Shown one piece after another: positions 19,953 to 27,893 of a DNA stretch of 64,000 bases (its first letter is position 1; each line of letters starts with the position of its first letter). Source of the DNA: Bacteroides reticulotermitis JCM 10512 (GTDB lineage Bacteria > Bacteroidota > Bacteroidia > Bacteroidales > Bacteroidaceae); NCBI RefSeq assembly GCF_000517545.1, contig NZ_BAIV01000015.1, positions 1-64,000 of the forward strand. The letters are read 5' to 3'. The position numbers and the translations under genes were made by a program. Under the pieces are notes generated by a model, which saw only the letters and a program-made list of their open reading frames with translations, was not told the DNA's origin and ran no database searches.

Positions 19953-20603
19953 ATGAGTAAACTATTTACGAAAGGGAGAATCGCCCTGCTCGTCATCTTT
20001 TCTGTGCTTATTATTGACCAGCTTATTAAAGTTTGGATCAAAACCCATATGTATTGGCACGAAAGCATTCATGTAACTGACTGGTTTTATATCTATTTTA
20101 CCGAGAACAATGGAATGGCTTTTGGTATGGAGATTTTCGGAAAACTGTTTCTGACTACTTTCCGACTCATTGCGGTGTCACTGATTGCGTGGTATCTCTA
20201 TAAAATTATAAAAAAAGGATTTAAGACCGGCTATATCATTTGTGTTTCGCTGATTCTCACCGGAGCCTTGGGAAATATAATTGATAGCGTGTTCTATGGG
20301 GTCTTCTTTAACGAAAGCACTCATTCGCAGATTGCGAGCTTTATGCCTGCCGAGGGAGGATACTCCACTTGGTGTTATGGCAAAGTGGTAGATATGTTCT
20401 ATTTCCCGATTATTGAAACGAATTGGCCTACTTGGATGCCTTTCGTAGGTGGCGAACATTTCATCTTTTTCAGTCCGATCTTTAATTTCGCCGACGCTGC
20501 AATCAGCTGCGGTATTATTGCCTTACTTCTTTTCTATAGCAAGTATCTGAACGAATCTTATCATTCGCTTGACAAAAAAGAAAAAGTAAACAATGAAAAA
20601 TAA
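19953..20603 (+). CDS. lspA: Lipoprotein signal peptidase
   Basis: Cleaves the signal peptides of prolipoproteins after lipidation, in the inner membrane. I start it at the ATG at 19953 rather than the TTG four codons upstream, giving 216 residues. It has four predicted membrane helices. The family motifs are present: ENNGMAFG, GALGNIIDSVFYG with the first catalytic Asp, and FNFADAAISCG with the second. It has the longer periplasmic loop between helices seen in Bacteroidota LspA. It overlaps the following DUF4296 lipoprotein gene by 11 bases, so the two are coupled. Confidence 0.93.
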   Translation: MSKLFTKGRIALLVIFSVLIIDQLIKVWIKTHMYWHESIHVTDWFYIYFTENNGMAFGMEIFGKLFLTTFRLIAVSLIAWYLYKIIKKGFKTGYIICVSLILTGALGNIIDSVFYGVFFNESTHSQIASFMPAEGGYSTWCYGKVVDMFYFPIIETNWPTWMPFVGGEHFIFFSPIFNFADAAISCGIIALLLFYSKYLNESYHSLDKKEKVNNEK

Positions 20604-21660
20604 TTTTCGATTTCATCTGTGTTGCATAAGCATGCTTGTATTCGTGGCAATCGGTTGTCAGGTGAAAAGACCTAACGATGTGATTCCGGAATCGAAGATG
20701 GAGAATCTGCTCTACGATTATCACTTGGCTAAGGCAATGGGTGATAATTTGTCGTATAGCGAGAACTACAAAAAAGCTTTGTATATGGAAGCCGTATTCA
20801 ATAAATACGGAACAACCGAAGCTGCTTTTGATTCTTCTATGGTATGGTATGCACGTAATACGGAGATTCTATCGAAAATCTATGAAAAGGTAAACAAACG
20901 TTTGAAAATCCAACGGGATGAAATCAATCACTTGATCGCCTTACGTGATAAAAAACCGAAGATGAGCGCTCCCGGTGATAGCATTGATGTGTGGGCTTGG
21001 CAACGTGTGTTACGCTTAGCGGGCGAAATGGCTGACAAGCAATACGCGTTTGTGCTACCTGCCGATACGAACTTCAAAGACCGTGATACCTTGGTTTGGA
21101 AGGTTCGTTATCATTTCTTAAACCCTGTACCGGATTCGTCCAGAACCACGGTGATGGCTATGCAGATTATTTATGAGAAAGATACGATCAACCGTGTTGA
21201 GAAGGTAAAGGGATCAGGTACTCGCCAGATTCGCTTGTATGCCGATACATTGGGTATGATGAAAGAGATCAGAGGATTCATCTACTATTCGGCAGGTGAA
21301 CGAAAAGGTATTATGCTGGCTGACAAACTTGAGTTAACCCGCTATCATTGCAGTGATTCACTCTCTGTATCTGCCAGAGACTCTCTGAATAAGGAGAGGG
21401 CTTTGCGTGCTGACTCGCTGAAGAATAAACAAGCCAAGCCGACTTCCGACTCATTGAAGCAAATAGATGATAAAGACCAGGATCACATCCGTTTGACTCC
21501 GGAGGAGATGAATCGTCGCCGCAGCGGTGAACGTCCAATGAAGAGACAGGAACAAGTCGAAACGGAAGAGCATATTCTACAGGAGCGTATCGAACAACGT
21601 CGTGAACGTCAACTAAACCAACGTAGAAATCAATCGAACCGGCGTCAGAATCCTCGTTGA
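20593..21660 (+). CDS. DUF4296-type lipoprotein
   Basis: A 355-residue predicted lipoprotein, lipobox near VFVAIGC with Cys at about residue 22. Residues 25-120 form the helical DUF4296 domain (VIPESKMENLLYDYHLAKAM), common in Bacteroidota and of unknown function. The middle is beta-rich, and the last 80 residues are very basic and Arg/Gln-rich (RREERQLNQRRNQSNRRQ style), a low-complexity tail. It overlaps lspA by 11 bases and is followed 10 bases later by another small gene, so it belongs to the ileS-lspA run. Confidence 0.8.
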   Translation: MKNNFRFHLCCISMLVFVAIGCQVKRPNDVIPESKMENLLYDYHLAKAMGDNLSYSENYKKALYMEAVFNKYGTTEAAFDSSMVWYARNTEILSKIYEKVNKRLKIQRDEINHLIALRDKKPKMSAPGDSIDVWAWQRVLRLAGEMADKQYAFVLPADTNFKDRDTLVWKVRYHFLNPVPDSSRTTVMAMQIIYEKDTINRVEKVKGSGTRQIRLYADTLGMMKEIRGFIYYSAGERKGIMLADKLELTRYHCSDSLSVSARDSLNKERALRADSLKNKQAKPTSDSLKQIDDKDQDHIRLTPEEMNRRRSGERPMKRQEQVETEEHILQERIEQRRERQLNQRRNQSNRRQNPR

Positions 21661-21670
21661 TTTTAAGCTT

Positions 21671-22084
21671 ATGAAGCGTTTTGCTGCTCATTATATTTAT
21701 TTCGCTCCGTTGGGCTTCTTAAAGCGTAGCGTGGTGGAACTGTCCAACGAGGGGAGTGTGCTGCGTATCTTTCCGCTGACCGATGAGATAGAGTCTGTTG
21801 AATGGAGGCCTGGAATAATCTTATTACTAACTTCAGAAGAGGCTGAACAACTCGATAAGAACAAGGGGGTGTCTTTAGCAAACCTCCTGACGCTTTTACC
21901 CAAGAAAGGGGACGCTCCTAAAAGTTCTCTTGATGTTTATAAAGATAACCCCGAAGGTTTTTTCATACCTTCGGAACGAGGAGTGGATAACTCGGATGCT
22001 CTATTTTACCCTTACCTATTATTTCCTTTCGATTTTACTTGCATGCAGCCTGTCGCCGAAACTCGGCACAGACGATTGCCGTAG
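21671..22084 (+). CDS. Conserved hypothetical protein
   Basis: A 137-residue soluble-looking protein with no signal peptide or membrane helix. It starts MKRFAAHYIYFAPLGFLKRSVVEL, with a beta-rich N-terminal half (EWRPGIILL) and a shorter charged C-terminal half. I do not recognise the family. It follows the DUF4296 gene by 10 bases and is probably the last gene of that operon. Its 3' end overlaps the convergent RNA methyltransferase gene by 50 bases, which is unusual and may mean that its true end is slightly different. Confidence 0.6.
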   Translation: MKRFAAHYIYFAPLGFLKRSVVELSNEGSVLRIFPLTDEIESVEWRPGIILLLTSEEAEQLDKNKGVSLANLLTLLPKKGDAPKSSLDVYKDNPEGFFIPSERGVDNSDALFYPYLLFPFDFTCMQPVAETRHRRLP

Positions 22085-22796
22085 CGATTGCTACATTCAG
22101 TGACTCGGATGTTTGTCTTTCCTGTGGATAATTGGGAATATAGAGCTTTCGGTTGATAAGACTCTCTACTTCTTTGCCTATCCCGTTTCCTTCATTGCCC
22201 ATCACAATGAGTCCGTTTCCGGCCAACTGTTGATCGTACATATTGTCACCTTCGAGGAAAGTGCCGAATACCGGCACATCGCCCAGGGAGCGTATGAAGT
22301 CGGGTAGGGAGGTGTAGTGCACTTTTACCCGAGCTATTCCTCCCATGGTTGCTTGCACCGTTTTGGGATTATAGACATCTACCGTGTTGGAGGAGCAGAT
22401 AATATGTTCAATGCCGAACCAGTCGGCCAATCGGATAATGGTTCCCAGGTTTCCCGGATCTTGTACATCGTCCAGAGCCAGACAAAGGTTTGGCCGGATG
22501 GAATCAGGATTCAAGTCGTATTGTGGTTGTTCGAAAATGGCAAGTACTTGCTGAGGAGTTTTCAAGAGGCTAGCACGGGAGAGTTCATCGGGAGTCACTT
22601 CGGTTATCTCGTCTGCATCAACTTCACGGTGGCTTCTCAACCAGGAAGCAGTAGCCGCCAGCAAGCGGCAACGAAAATGCCCAAGTAATTCTTCTACCAG
22701 CTTAGGACCCTCTGCGAGAAAGACTTGTTCTTCTTTACGAACCTTCTTTTGCTCCAACGAGCGGATATATTTGATCTTATTTTTGCTTAATGCCAT
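22035..22796 (-). CDS. SpoU/TrmH-family RNA 2'-O-ribose methyltransferase
   Basis: A 253-residue protein of the SPOUT superfamily that methylates ribose in rRNA or tRNA using S-adenosylmethionine. The N-terminal 80 residues are the RNA-binding substrate domain (KIKYIRSLEQKKVRKEEQVFLAEGPKLVEELL). The three SpoU motifs follow: DDVQDPGNLGTIIR near residue 108, VMGNEGNGIGKEV near 195, and the knot segment SLNVAIATAI near 230. It could be an RlmB-like enzyme, but the modified nucleotide cannot be told from sequence. It is convergent with the hypothetical gene and divergent from tamL. Confidence 0.88.
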   Translation of the reverse strand: MALSKNKIKYIRSLEQKKVRKEEQVFLAEGPKLVEELLGHFRCRLLAATASWLRSHREVDADEITEVTPDELSRASLLKTPQQVLAIFEQPQYDLNPDSIRPNLCLALDDVQDPGNLGTIIRLADWFGIEHIICSSNTVDVYNPKTVQATMGGIARVKVHYTSLPDFIRSLGDVPVFGTFLEGDNMYDQQLAGNGLIVMGNEGNGIGKEVESLINRKLYIPNYPQERQTSESLNVAIATAIVCAEFRRQAACK

Positions 22797-22821
22797 TATT
22801 CCTATTAGCTTTTATTCGGGA

Positions 22822-22829
22822 CAAAGCTA
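22822..22829 (-). promoter_or_regulatory. Promoter -7 box of the RNA methyltransferase gene
   Basis: TAGCTTTG on the minus strand, 26 bases upstream of the start. There is no clear -33 box. Confidence 0.5.
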
Positions 22830-22902
22830 TAAAGATATTTCCAAACAACCTTTACTTTCCTCTCTTTTTCTTAATTTATTTTCCGCTTCTAAAAATATGA
22901 TT

Positions 22903-22910
22903 TATCTTTG
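22903..22910 (+). promoter_or_regulatory. Promoter -7 box of tamL
   Basis: TATCTTTG, 35 bases upstream of the ATG at 22945. Its presence argues that the further upstream in-frame starts are not used. Confidence 0.6.
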
Positions 22911-22944
22911 TAATCGCATTTTCCGCGGGCTATTGATAAACTGT

Positions 22945-25254
22945 ATGAGGAAATACTTGTTTTATGTGCTTACTTCTGTTGTAATGCTGTCACTGGCTTC
23001 GTGCTCTGCCACTAAGTTTGTGCCGGAGGGAGCTTACCTACTTGATGAAATTAAAATCCGTACGGATAATAAAGATATTAAACCTTCCTCGCTGCGTATG
23101 TATGTGCGGCAAAGCCCCAATACCAAATGGTTTAGCCTTATTAAAACTCAGCTTTATATCTATAATCTTTCAGGACGTGACTCTACCAGATGGGGGAATA
23201 GATTTCTTCGTAAGATAGGAGATGCTCCGGTGATTTACAATATGGATGAAGCCCGTAAGGCGCAGGAAGAGATGGTGAAGGCGGTTCATAACATGGGGTT
23301 TATGGGTGGAAGTGTGCATTGTTCTACCAAAACAAAGAAGAAAAAGCTCAAGCTTTATTATGATGTGACGGCCGGAAAACCTTACATTGTAAATTCGCTG
23401 GCATATGATATTCATGATCCTCAAATTGCTACATATCTGCAAAATGATTCGCTCAGAAGTTTGTTGAAAAAGGGAATGTTGTTGGATGTAAATGTACTGG
23501 ATGCCGAACGGCAACGAATCGCCGATTATTTGCTTCGAAACGGTTACTACAAGTTTAATAAAGATTATATCGGGTATACGGCAGATACGGTAAGCAATAC
23601 CTATCTGGTCGATCTGACGCTGCACCTCAATCTTCACAAGGCGCATGTTAATGACTCGGCAAAAGTGCATAAGCAATACACTATCAATAAGGTAAGCTTT
23701 GTTACGGACTATGATGTGCTGCAATCTTCGGGATTAAGTAGCATCAACATCAATGATTCGGTTCACTATAAAAACTATCCGATTTATTATAGGGATAAAC
23801 TTTATTTGCGTCCGAAAGTCTTGACAGAAAGCTTGAGTTTTGCTCCCGGTGACTTGTACAATGAACGAAGAGTGCAGCAGACGTATTCTAATTTCGGGCG
23901 TTTATCGGCATTGAAATATACGAATATCCGCTTTGTTGAAACGCAAGTGGGAGACAGCACGAAGCTTAACGGATATATTATGCTAACTAAGAGTAAGCAT
24001 AAGTCGGTTACCTTTGAAGTGGAAGGCACAAACTCTGCAGGCGACTTGGGCGCAGCGGCATCTGTCTCTTTTCAGAATCGGAACTTATTTCGCGGTTCGG
24101 AGACGTTTATGATTAAATTTAGAGGAGCTTATGAGGTTATCTCCGGCTTGCAGGCAGGATATTCGAATAACAACTATACGGAATACGGAGTAGAATCGAG
24201 TATTAATTTTCCTAACTTCTTATTCCCTTTCCTTTCCTCTGATTATAAACGGAAGATCAGAGCGACAACCGAATTGGGCGTGCAGTATAACTATCAGTTG
24301 CGACCGGAGTTTTCACGCACGATGGCTTCGGCGTCTTGGAGCTATAAGTGGACTAGCCGGCAGAAGGTACAGCACCGTATTGATCTTATTGATATCGCTT
24401 TCTTGTATTTGCCTTGGAAATCTAAGAGATTTGAAGAGGATTATATCAATAAAGGACAAAACAACATCTTTAGATATAATTACCAGAACCGATTGATTAT
24501 CCGCATGGGGTATAATTATAACTATAACAGTGCGGGAGGGTCTCTTTTGAATAATACGATTGCTTCTAACTCTTACTCTGTTCGTTTCAATATAGAATCT
24601 GCCGGTAATATCATGTATGCCATATCCAAAGCTGCCGGTATCCATCAGAATTCGGACGGTGAATACGCTATTTTAGGTATTCCTTATGCTCAATATCTGA
24701 AAGGAGAATTCGACTTTGCTAAGAATATACGAATTGATTACCGGAACTCTTTTGCTTTCCATGCGGGTGTTGGTATTGCAGTACCCTATGCAAACGCTAA
24801 AACAATACCGTTTGAGAAACAGTATTTCTCCGGTGGAGCAAATAGTGTACGTGGTTGGGGGGTGCGTGACCTGGGCCCGGGTAATTTTGCCGGTGATGGA
24901 AACTTGTTGAATCAGTCGGGTGATATTAAATTTGATGCCAGCATTGAATACCGTAGCCGCTTGTTCTGGAAATTTCAGGGAGCAGCTTTTGTTGATGCGG
25001 GAAATATCTGGACCATTCGTAGCTATGCGAATCAACCGGGTGGAGTCTTTAAATTCAATAAATTCTATAAGCAAATAGCTGTTGCATACGGATTGGGCTT
25101 GCGGCTCGATCTCGATTTCTTTATTCTACGTTTCGATGGTGGTATGAAGGCTATCAACCCGGTTTATGAAAGCGGGAGGGATCGCTATCCGATAGCCTAT
25201 CCGAAGTTTAGTCGTGACTTTGCGTTCCATTTTGCTGTTGGATATCCTTTTTAA
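22945..25254 (+). CDS. tamL: TamL-type BamA-family outer-membrane lipoprotein
   Basis: A 769-residue protein counted from the ATG at 22945, which gives a proper lipoprotein signal (VVMLSLASC). Upstream in-frame starts would bury the signal and lie at or before the promoter. Residues 25-330 look like POTRA repeats (GAYLLDEIKIRTDN, LKKGMLLDVN, FAPGDLYNERRVQQTYSNFGRLSAL). The C-terminal 430 residues are an Omp85-type beta-barrel with the signature GGANSVRGWGVRDLGPG near residue 635 and a terminal aromatic residue (AVGYPF). In Bacteroidota TamL partners TamB in envelope assembly; no tamB is in this window. The 3' end overlaps a convergent lipoprotein gene by 47 bases. Confidence 0.88.
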   Translation: MRKYLFYVLTSVVMLSLASCSATKFVPEGAYLLDEIKIRTDNKDIKPSSLRMYVRQSPNTKWFSLIKTQLYIYNLSGRDSTRWGNRFLRKIGDAPVIYNMDEARKAQEEMVKAVHNMGFMGGSVHCSTKTKKKKLKLYYDVTAGKPYIVNSLAYDIHDPQIATYLQNDSLRSLLKKGMLLDVNVLDAERQRIADYLLRNGYYKFNKDYIGYTADTVSNTYLVDLTLHLNLHKAHVNDSAKVHKQYTINKVSFVTDYDVLQSSGLSSININDSVHYKNYPIYYRDKLYLRPKVLTESLSFAPGDLYNERRVQQTYSNFGRLSALKYTNIRFVETQVGDSTKLNGYIMLTKSKHKSVTFEVEGTNSAGDLGAAASVSFQNRNLFRGSETFMIKFRGAYEVISGLQAGYSNNNYTEYGVESSINFPNFLFPFLSSDYKRKIRATTELGVQYNYQLRPEFSRTMASASWSYKWTSRQKVQHRIDLIDIAFLYLPWKSKRFEEDYINKGQNNIFRYNYQNRLIIRMGYNYNYNSAGGSLLNNTIASNSYSVRFNIESAGNIMYAISKAAGIHQNSDGEYAILGIPYAQYLKGEFDFAKNIRIDYRNSFAFHAGVGIAVPYANAKTIPFEKQYFSGGANSVRGWGVRDLGPGNFAGDGNLLNQSGDIKFDASIEYRSRLFWKFQGAAFVDAGNIWTIRSYANQPGGVFKFNKFYKQIAVAYGLGLRLDLDFFILRFDGGMKAINPVYESGRDRYPIAYPKFSRDFAFHFAVGYPF

Positions 25255-25660
25255 TTAACCACTTACTACCTACTTTGGTCAGCTGTAAAGTATCGACCAA
25301 CGATTCAGTGATCTCGGCTTTGCTCTTTATTATATCGATGATAAGGGCGTTACTAATTTGGCATATTACTTGAGCTTCTTCTCCATTGCTATCGATACTG
25401 CTTTCCAATATAGAAACAGTGGCGGGAGTTTGGGCATGTAATAAATCAAGGTCTTGCTGGCGAACATTGGAGGCCAGAAACTTGAGAAGGTTTGCAGAAG
25501 AAGGAGTTGCCAATGCTTCTGCAGCCGGATAGTTTAAGTTGTAAAAATACTCACTGAATTTCGAAGCAGCTTGCTCTACAATAATCTCTTGTTTCTTCTG
25601 TTGGCAGGCAAAGCATATAAATAGGGTTATCAGACAAAGTGTCCCATGTTTGATTCTCAT
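25208..25660 (-). CDS. Small DUF4878-like lipoprotein
   Basis: A 150-residue predicted lipoprotein (TLFICFAC, Cys near residue 19). The mature part resembles NTF2-like DUF4878 proteins: an amphipathic helix AASKFSEYFYNLNYPAAEALATPS, then strands ending DTLQLTKVGSKWLIKKDI, the characteristic final strand. The role is unknown. It overlaps the end of tamL by 47 bases on the opposite strand and lies downstream of the DUF3332 gene. Confidence 0.65.
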   Translation of the reverse strand: MRIKHGTLCLITLFICFACQQKKQEIIVEQAASKFSEYFYNLNYPAAEALATPSSANLLKFLASNVRQQDLDLLHAQTPATVSILESSIDSNGEEAQVICQISNALIIDIIKSKAEITESLVDTLQLTKVGSKWLIKKDIQQQNGTQSHD

Positions 25661-25744
25661 ATGAAATTTAATATATAAAAAAGAAGATGATACTACAACT
25701 GCGTACCACCTTCCTGTAATTGATTTATCTTAATTCAACCTCTC

Positions 25745-26296
25745 TTAGCGAGCGGCGTACATCAAATTAGTCTGGGTAGCCTGACGAGCAGCCAGCATAC
25801 CTTGAGCATCTAATGTTACATTCATTCTTTCACCGTTCGGTAAAAACAGGTCGGCAGTGCCGTTGTTATTCATTTTAATCAACTCAGCGCTTTCACCGTT
25901 AGAAACGACGTTCCATGTGTTGGCATCTTTGTCATAAATAAGATCCATCGAAACTGTTTCTCCCTCTTTGGTAATCGAATAACCGTTTTCAAGAGTCTTT
26001 ACCAGGTAATTACCGTTTTCACCCTTTACTTTTTTTACATCGCCTATGTTGGCCATCGGATTGGAGCCACTCCAGAATTCAATGGAGTTGATAACCAAAG
26101 CATCTGCTAAATAAGCTACTCCATAGACTGGTACGATATTGAATGCCAGAAAAACTAATTCATTCACAAATTTGGTTCCAATAGTTTGATTCCAAGAGGA
26201 TAAACGATTGAATAAGCCAAATGAACCTACACATGAGCTGAATAAAAAGCTACCACTGAGCACTATTGCAACTAACGTTAGTTTATTCTTCTTCAT
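25745..26296 (-). CDS. DUF3332-type lipoprotein
   Basis: A 183-residue predicted lipoprotein with signal ending LFSSC. The segment SSCVGSFGLFNRLSSWNQTI followed by a hydrophobic NELVFLAFNIVPVYGVAYLADALVINSIEFWSG stretch is the hallmark of the DUF3332 family; the C-terminal half is a small beta domain. Function is unknown. The -7-like box at 26355-26362 suggests its own promoter. Confidence 0.75.
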   Translation of the reverse strand: MKKNKLTLVAIVLSGSFLFSSCVGSFGLFNRLSSWNQTIGTKFVNELVFLAFNIVPVYGVAYLADALVINSIEFWSGSNPMANIGDVKKVKGENGNYLVKTLENGYSITKEGETVSMDLIYDKDANTWNVVSNGESAELIKMNNNGTADLFLPNGERMNVTLDAQGMLAARQATQTNLMYAAR

Positions 26297-26354
26297 ACTT
26301 GATTGTTTTTTAATTGTTTGAAATTTATTATTAATAAGTTCTCTTAATAGCTTG

Positions 26355-26362
26355 CAAATATA
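26355..26362 (-). promoter_or_regulatory. Promoter -7 box of the DUF3332 gene
   Basis: TATATTTG on the minus strand, 59 bases upstream of the start codon. No clear -33 box. Confidence 0.45.
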
Positions 26363-26410
26363 ATGTCTTTTAAATGGATGACGTAACTATTTTTGTGTTT
26401 TATTCTATTT

Positions 26411-26866
26411 TTACTTTCTTTGCTCTAGTTTACTCCCGATGAAATTATCCACAGAGAATTTGCCAGGGCCTGCGATATACATTAGCACAAATACGGCTAA
26501 GTAAACGAAAGCTAGCTCTTTAACAGCAAATGCATCATTGGCATGTATCACAAAAAATGCAATAACCATTGTAAAGATCATAGGAATCATAGCCAAACGA
26601 TATAAGAGACCGATAATAAATCCCATCGAACAGACAAGTTCTCCAAATATAGCTAGCCCTAAAGATATTGAACTTCCTATGCCTAGCGGATCCGGGAACA
26701 TGGTTGACAACTCTTGAAAATTACTCCATTTTTGAATACCATGATTCATGAGTAACACTCCGAATATAACTCGTAAGGCCAATAAGAATGCGGATGCACC
26801 TGTATGGCTGAACTTTGTGGGAAATAGAAATCGGTAAATCATAAGCTTTTTGTTTTTAATTCGCAA
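26411..26866 (-). CDS. DoxX-family membrane protein
   Basis: A 151-residue inner-membrane protein with four predicted helices: around GASAFLLALRVIFGVLLMNH, the SISLGLAIFGELVCSMGFIIG segment, LAMIPMIFTMVIAFFVI, and LAFVYLAVFVLMYIAG. The segment FGVLLMNHGIQKW with the Gly-rich first helix is typical of DoxX. Family members are linked to quinone or thiol redox stress in some bacteria; nothing here says more. It has a monocistronic appearance. Confidence 0.85.
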   Translation of the reverse strand: MRIKNKKLMIYRFLFPTKFSHTGASAFLLALRVIFGVLLMNHGIQKWSNFQELSTMFPDPLGIGSSISLGLAIFGELVCSMGFIIGLLYRLAMIPMIFTMVIAFFVIHANDAFAVKELAFVYLAVFVLMYIAGPGKFSVDNFIGSKLEQRK

Positions 26867-26970
26867 TGCTTATATAACATTCATTTGCAAGAAATTGTTT
26901 AATTATGTGTTTGTTTTAAAAATATTATTCGGAATCTAAACAAAGAGACTCTGAATAAAATTTCATGTAA

Positions 26971-27002
26971 TTGCTTCTCAATGGTTTTTGTTATTATCTT
27001 TG
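26971..27002 (+). promoter_or_regulatory. Promoter of the small 86-residue protein gene
   Basis: TATCTTTG (26995-27002) with TTGC at 26971-26974, spaced 20 bases. The start codon lies 22 bases downstream. Confidence 0.6.
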
Positions 27003-27023
27003 CAATACAATAAAAGAAAAAGT

Positions 27024-27284
27024 ATGGAATTGCATTCTTATGATGAAGAGTCCGTAAAAGGACTACTGGATTGGGCGCAGGATTTGTTGGATAGCCAGAA
27101 ATATCCAACGGGTAAGTTTACGATGAATAAGTGTACAGTCATACTCGATTGCAAGCATTTTCTGGTATCTATGATTGCCATGATTACTCGTAACTGGGAA
27201 AATCCGACGTTTCATCCCACTATTGAGGAGTTGTGGGAGTTCAGAAAGCAATATGAAAGTATTGGGACGAATCCAGAAGAATAG
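27024..27284 (+). CDS. Small conserved hypothetical protein (DUF6965-like?)
   Basis: An 86-residue acidic protein from the ATG at 27024 (an upstream in-frame start lies before the promoter). It contains YDEESVKGLLDWAQDLL, then a strand with CTVILDCKHFLVSMIAMI, then FHPTIEELWEFRKQY. It has no signal peptide. I think it belongs to a small uncharacterised Bacteroides family, but I am not sure of the family name. A good promoter and a good terminator frame it, which supports a real gene. Confidence 0.7.
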   Translation: MELHSYDEESVKGLLDWAQDLLDSQKYPTGKFTMNKCTVILDCKHFLVSMIAMITRNWENPTFHPTIEELWEFRKQYESIGTNPEE

Positions 27285-27306
27285 GCTCGACTCCATCTGA
27301 AACAGC

Positions 27307-27350
27307 AAGAGGTGCTTATACAAGTATAGCACCTCTTGAATATTTTATTC
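27307..27350 (+). terminator. Hairpin terminator after the small gene
   Basis: AAGAGGTGCT (27307-27316) pairs with AGCACCTCTT (27328-27337), with inner ATAC/GTAT pairs, then GAATATTTTATT. It may act in both directions, also ending the convergent HAD gene. Confidence 0.65.
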
Positions 27351-27364
27351 TGAATGTTTCAGCT

Positions 27365-27793
27365 TTATCTGGAAAATGAGAACCAGCCTTTCTTCTTTTT
27401 CTTGCTCGGTACGTCTTCATCTTCTCGCTGGCTGTATATCTCTCCAAATGTTTTCTTCTCTTTTACCATTTGATAAATGAGTCCCCAATCCGGGAGGCCT
27501 CCAATATTGCGGTCATCGATAAATAAGTCTGCTTTGAGTTTACGGGAAAATCCCTGATGGCTTCTATGCTCTTCCGGATAGTCTTTATTAACAGCGTAAA
27601 ATTCCAAACCTCTGGACTTGCACCAATCAACAGCTTCTTGCAGCAATTCATCTTCACGAACACTCCATAAGATCAATCGATGCTTATCTTGTTGTAACAA
27701 TTTTAGAGTTTCTACAGCAAATGGTACTTCTTCACCAATCCGCGGATAGCGGTGTTCCACTATCGTTCCATCAAAGTCTACAGCTATAACCAT
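27365..27793 (-). CDS. HAD-superfamily hydrolase, BT0820 type
   Basis: A 142-residue compact HAD-fold protein without a large cap. Motif I VDFDGTIVEH (residues 5-14) has both catalytic aspartates, motif II is LILWSVRED near residue 40, and motif IV LFIDDRNIGGLPDW lies near residue 90. This matches the small BT0820-type HAD family of Bacteroides, whose substrate is unknown to me. The basic C-terminal tail (KKKKKGWFSFSR) is unusual and could aid RNA or membrane contact. Divergent from the transporter gene, with facing promoters. Confidence 0.85.
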   Translation of the reverse strand: MVIAVDFDGTIVEHRYPRIGEEVPFAVETLKLLQQDKHRLILWSVREDELLQEAVDWCKSRGLEFYAVNKDYPEEHRSHQGFSRKLKADLFIDDRNIGGLPDWGLIYQMVKEKKTFGEIYSQREDEDVPSKKKKKGWFSFSR

Positions 27794-27821
27794 AATGTCT
27801 TTTTATAAACGTAATTTGGGG

Positions 27822-27859
27822 CAAAGATACGAACAGTACGGCAAAAAAACATATCTTTG
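27822..27859. promoter_or_regulatory. Divergent promoter pair of the HAD and POT-like genes
   Basis: Minus-strand TATCTTTG at 27822-27829 drives the HAD gene; plus-strand TATCTTTG at 27852-27859 drives the transporter. The two -7 boxes are 22 bases apart, so the polymerase sites overlap and probably compete. Confidence 0.65.
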
Positions 27860-27893
27860 CGGCGAATTAATACTTTAATAAAGAATAAAATCC

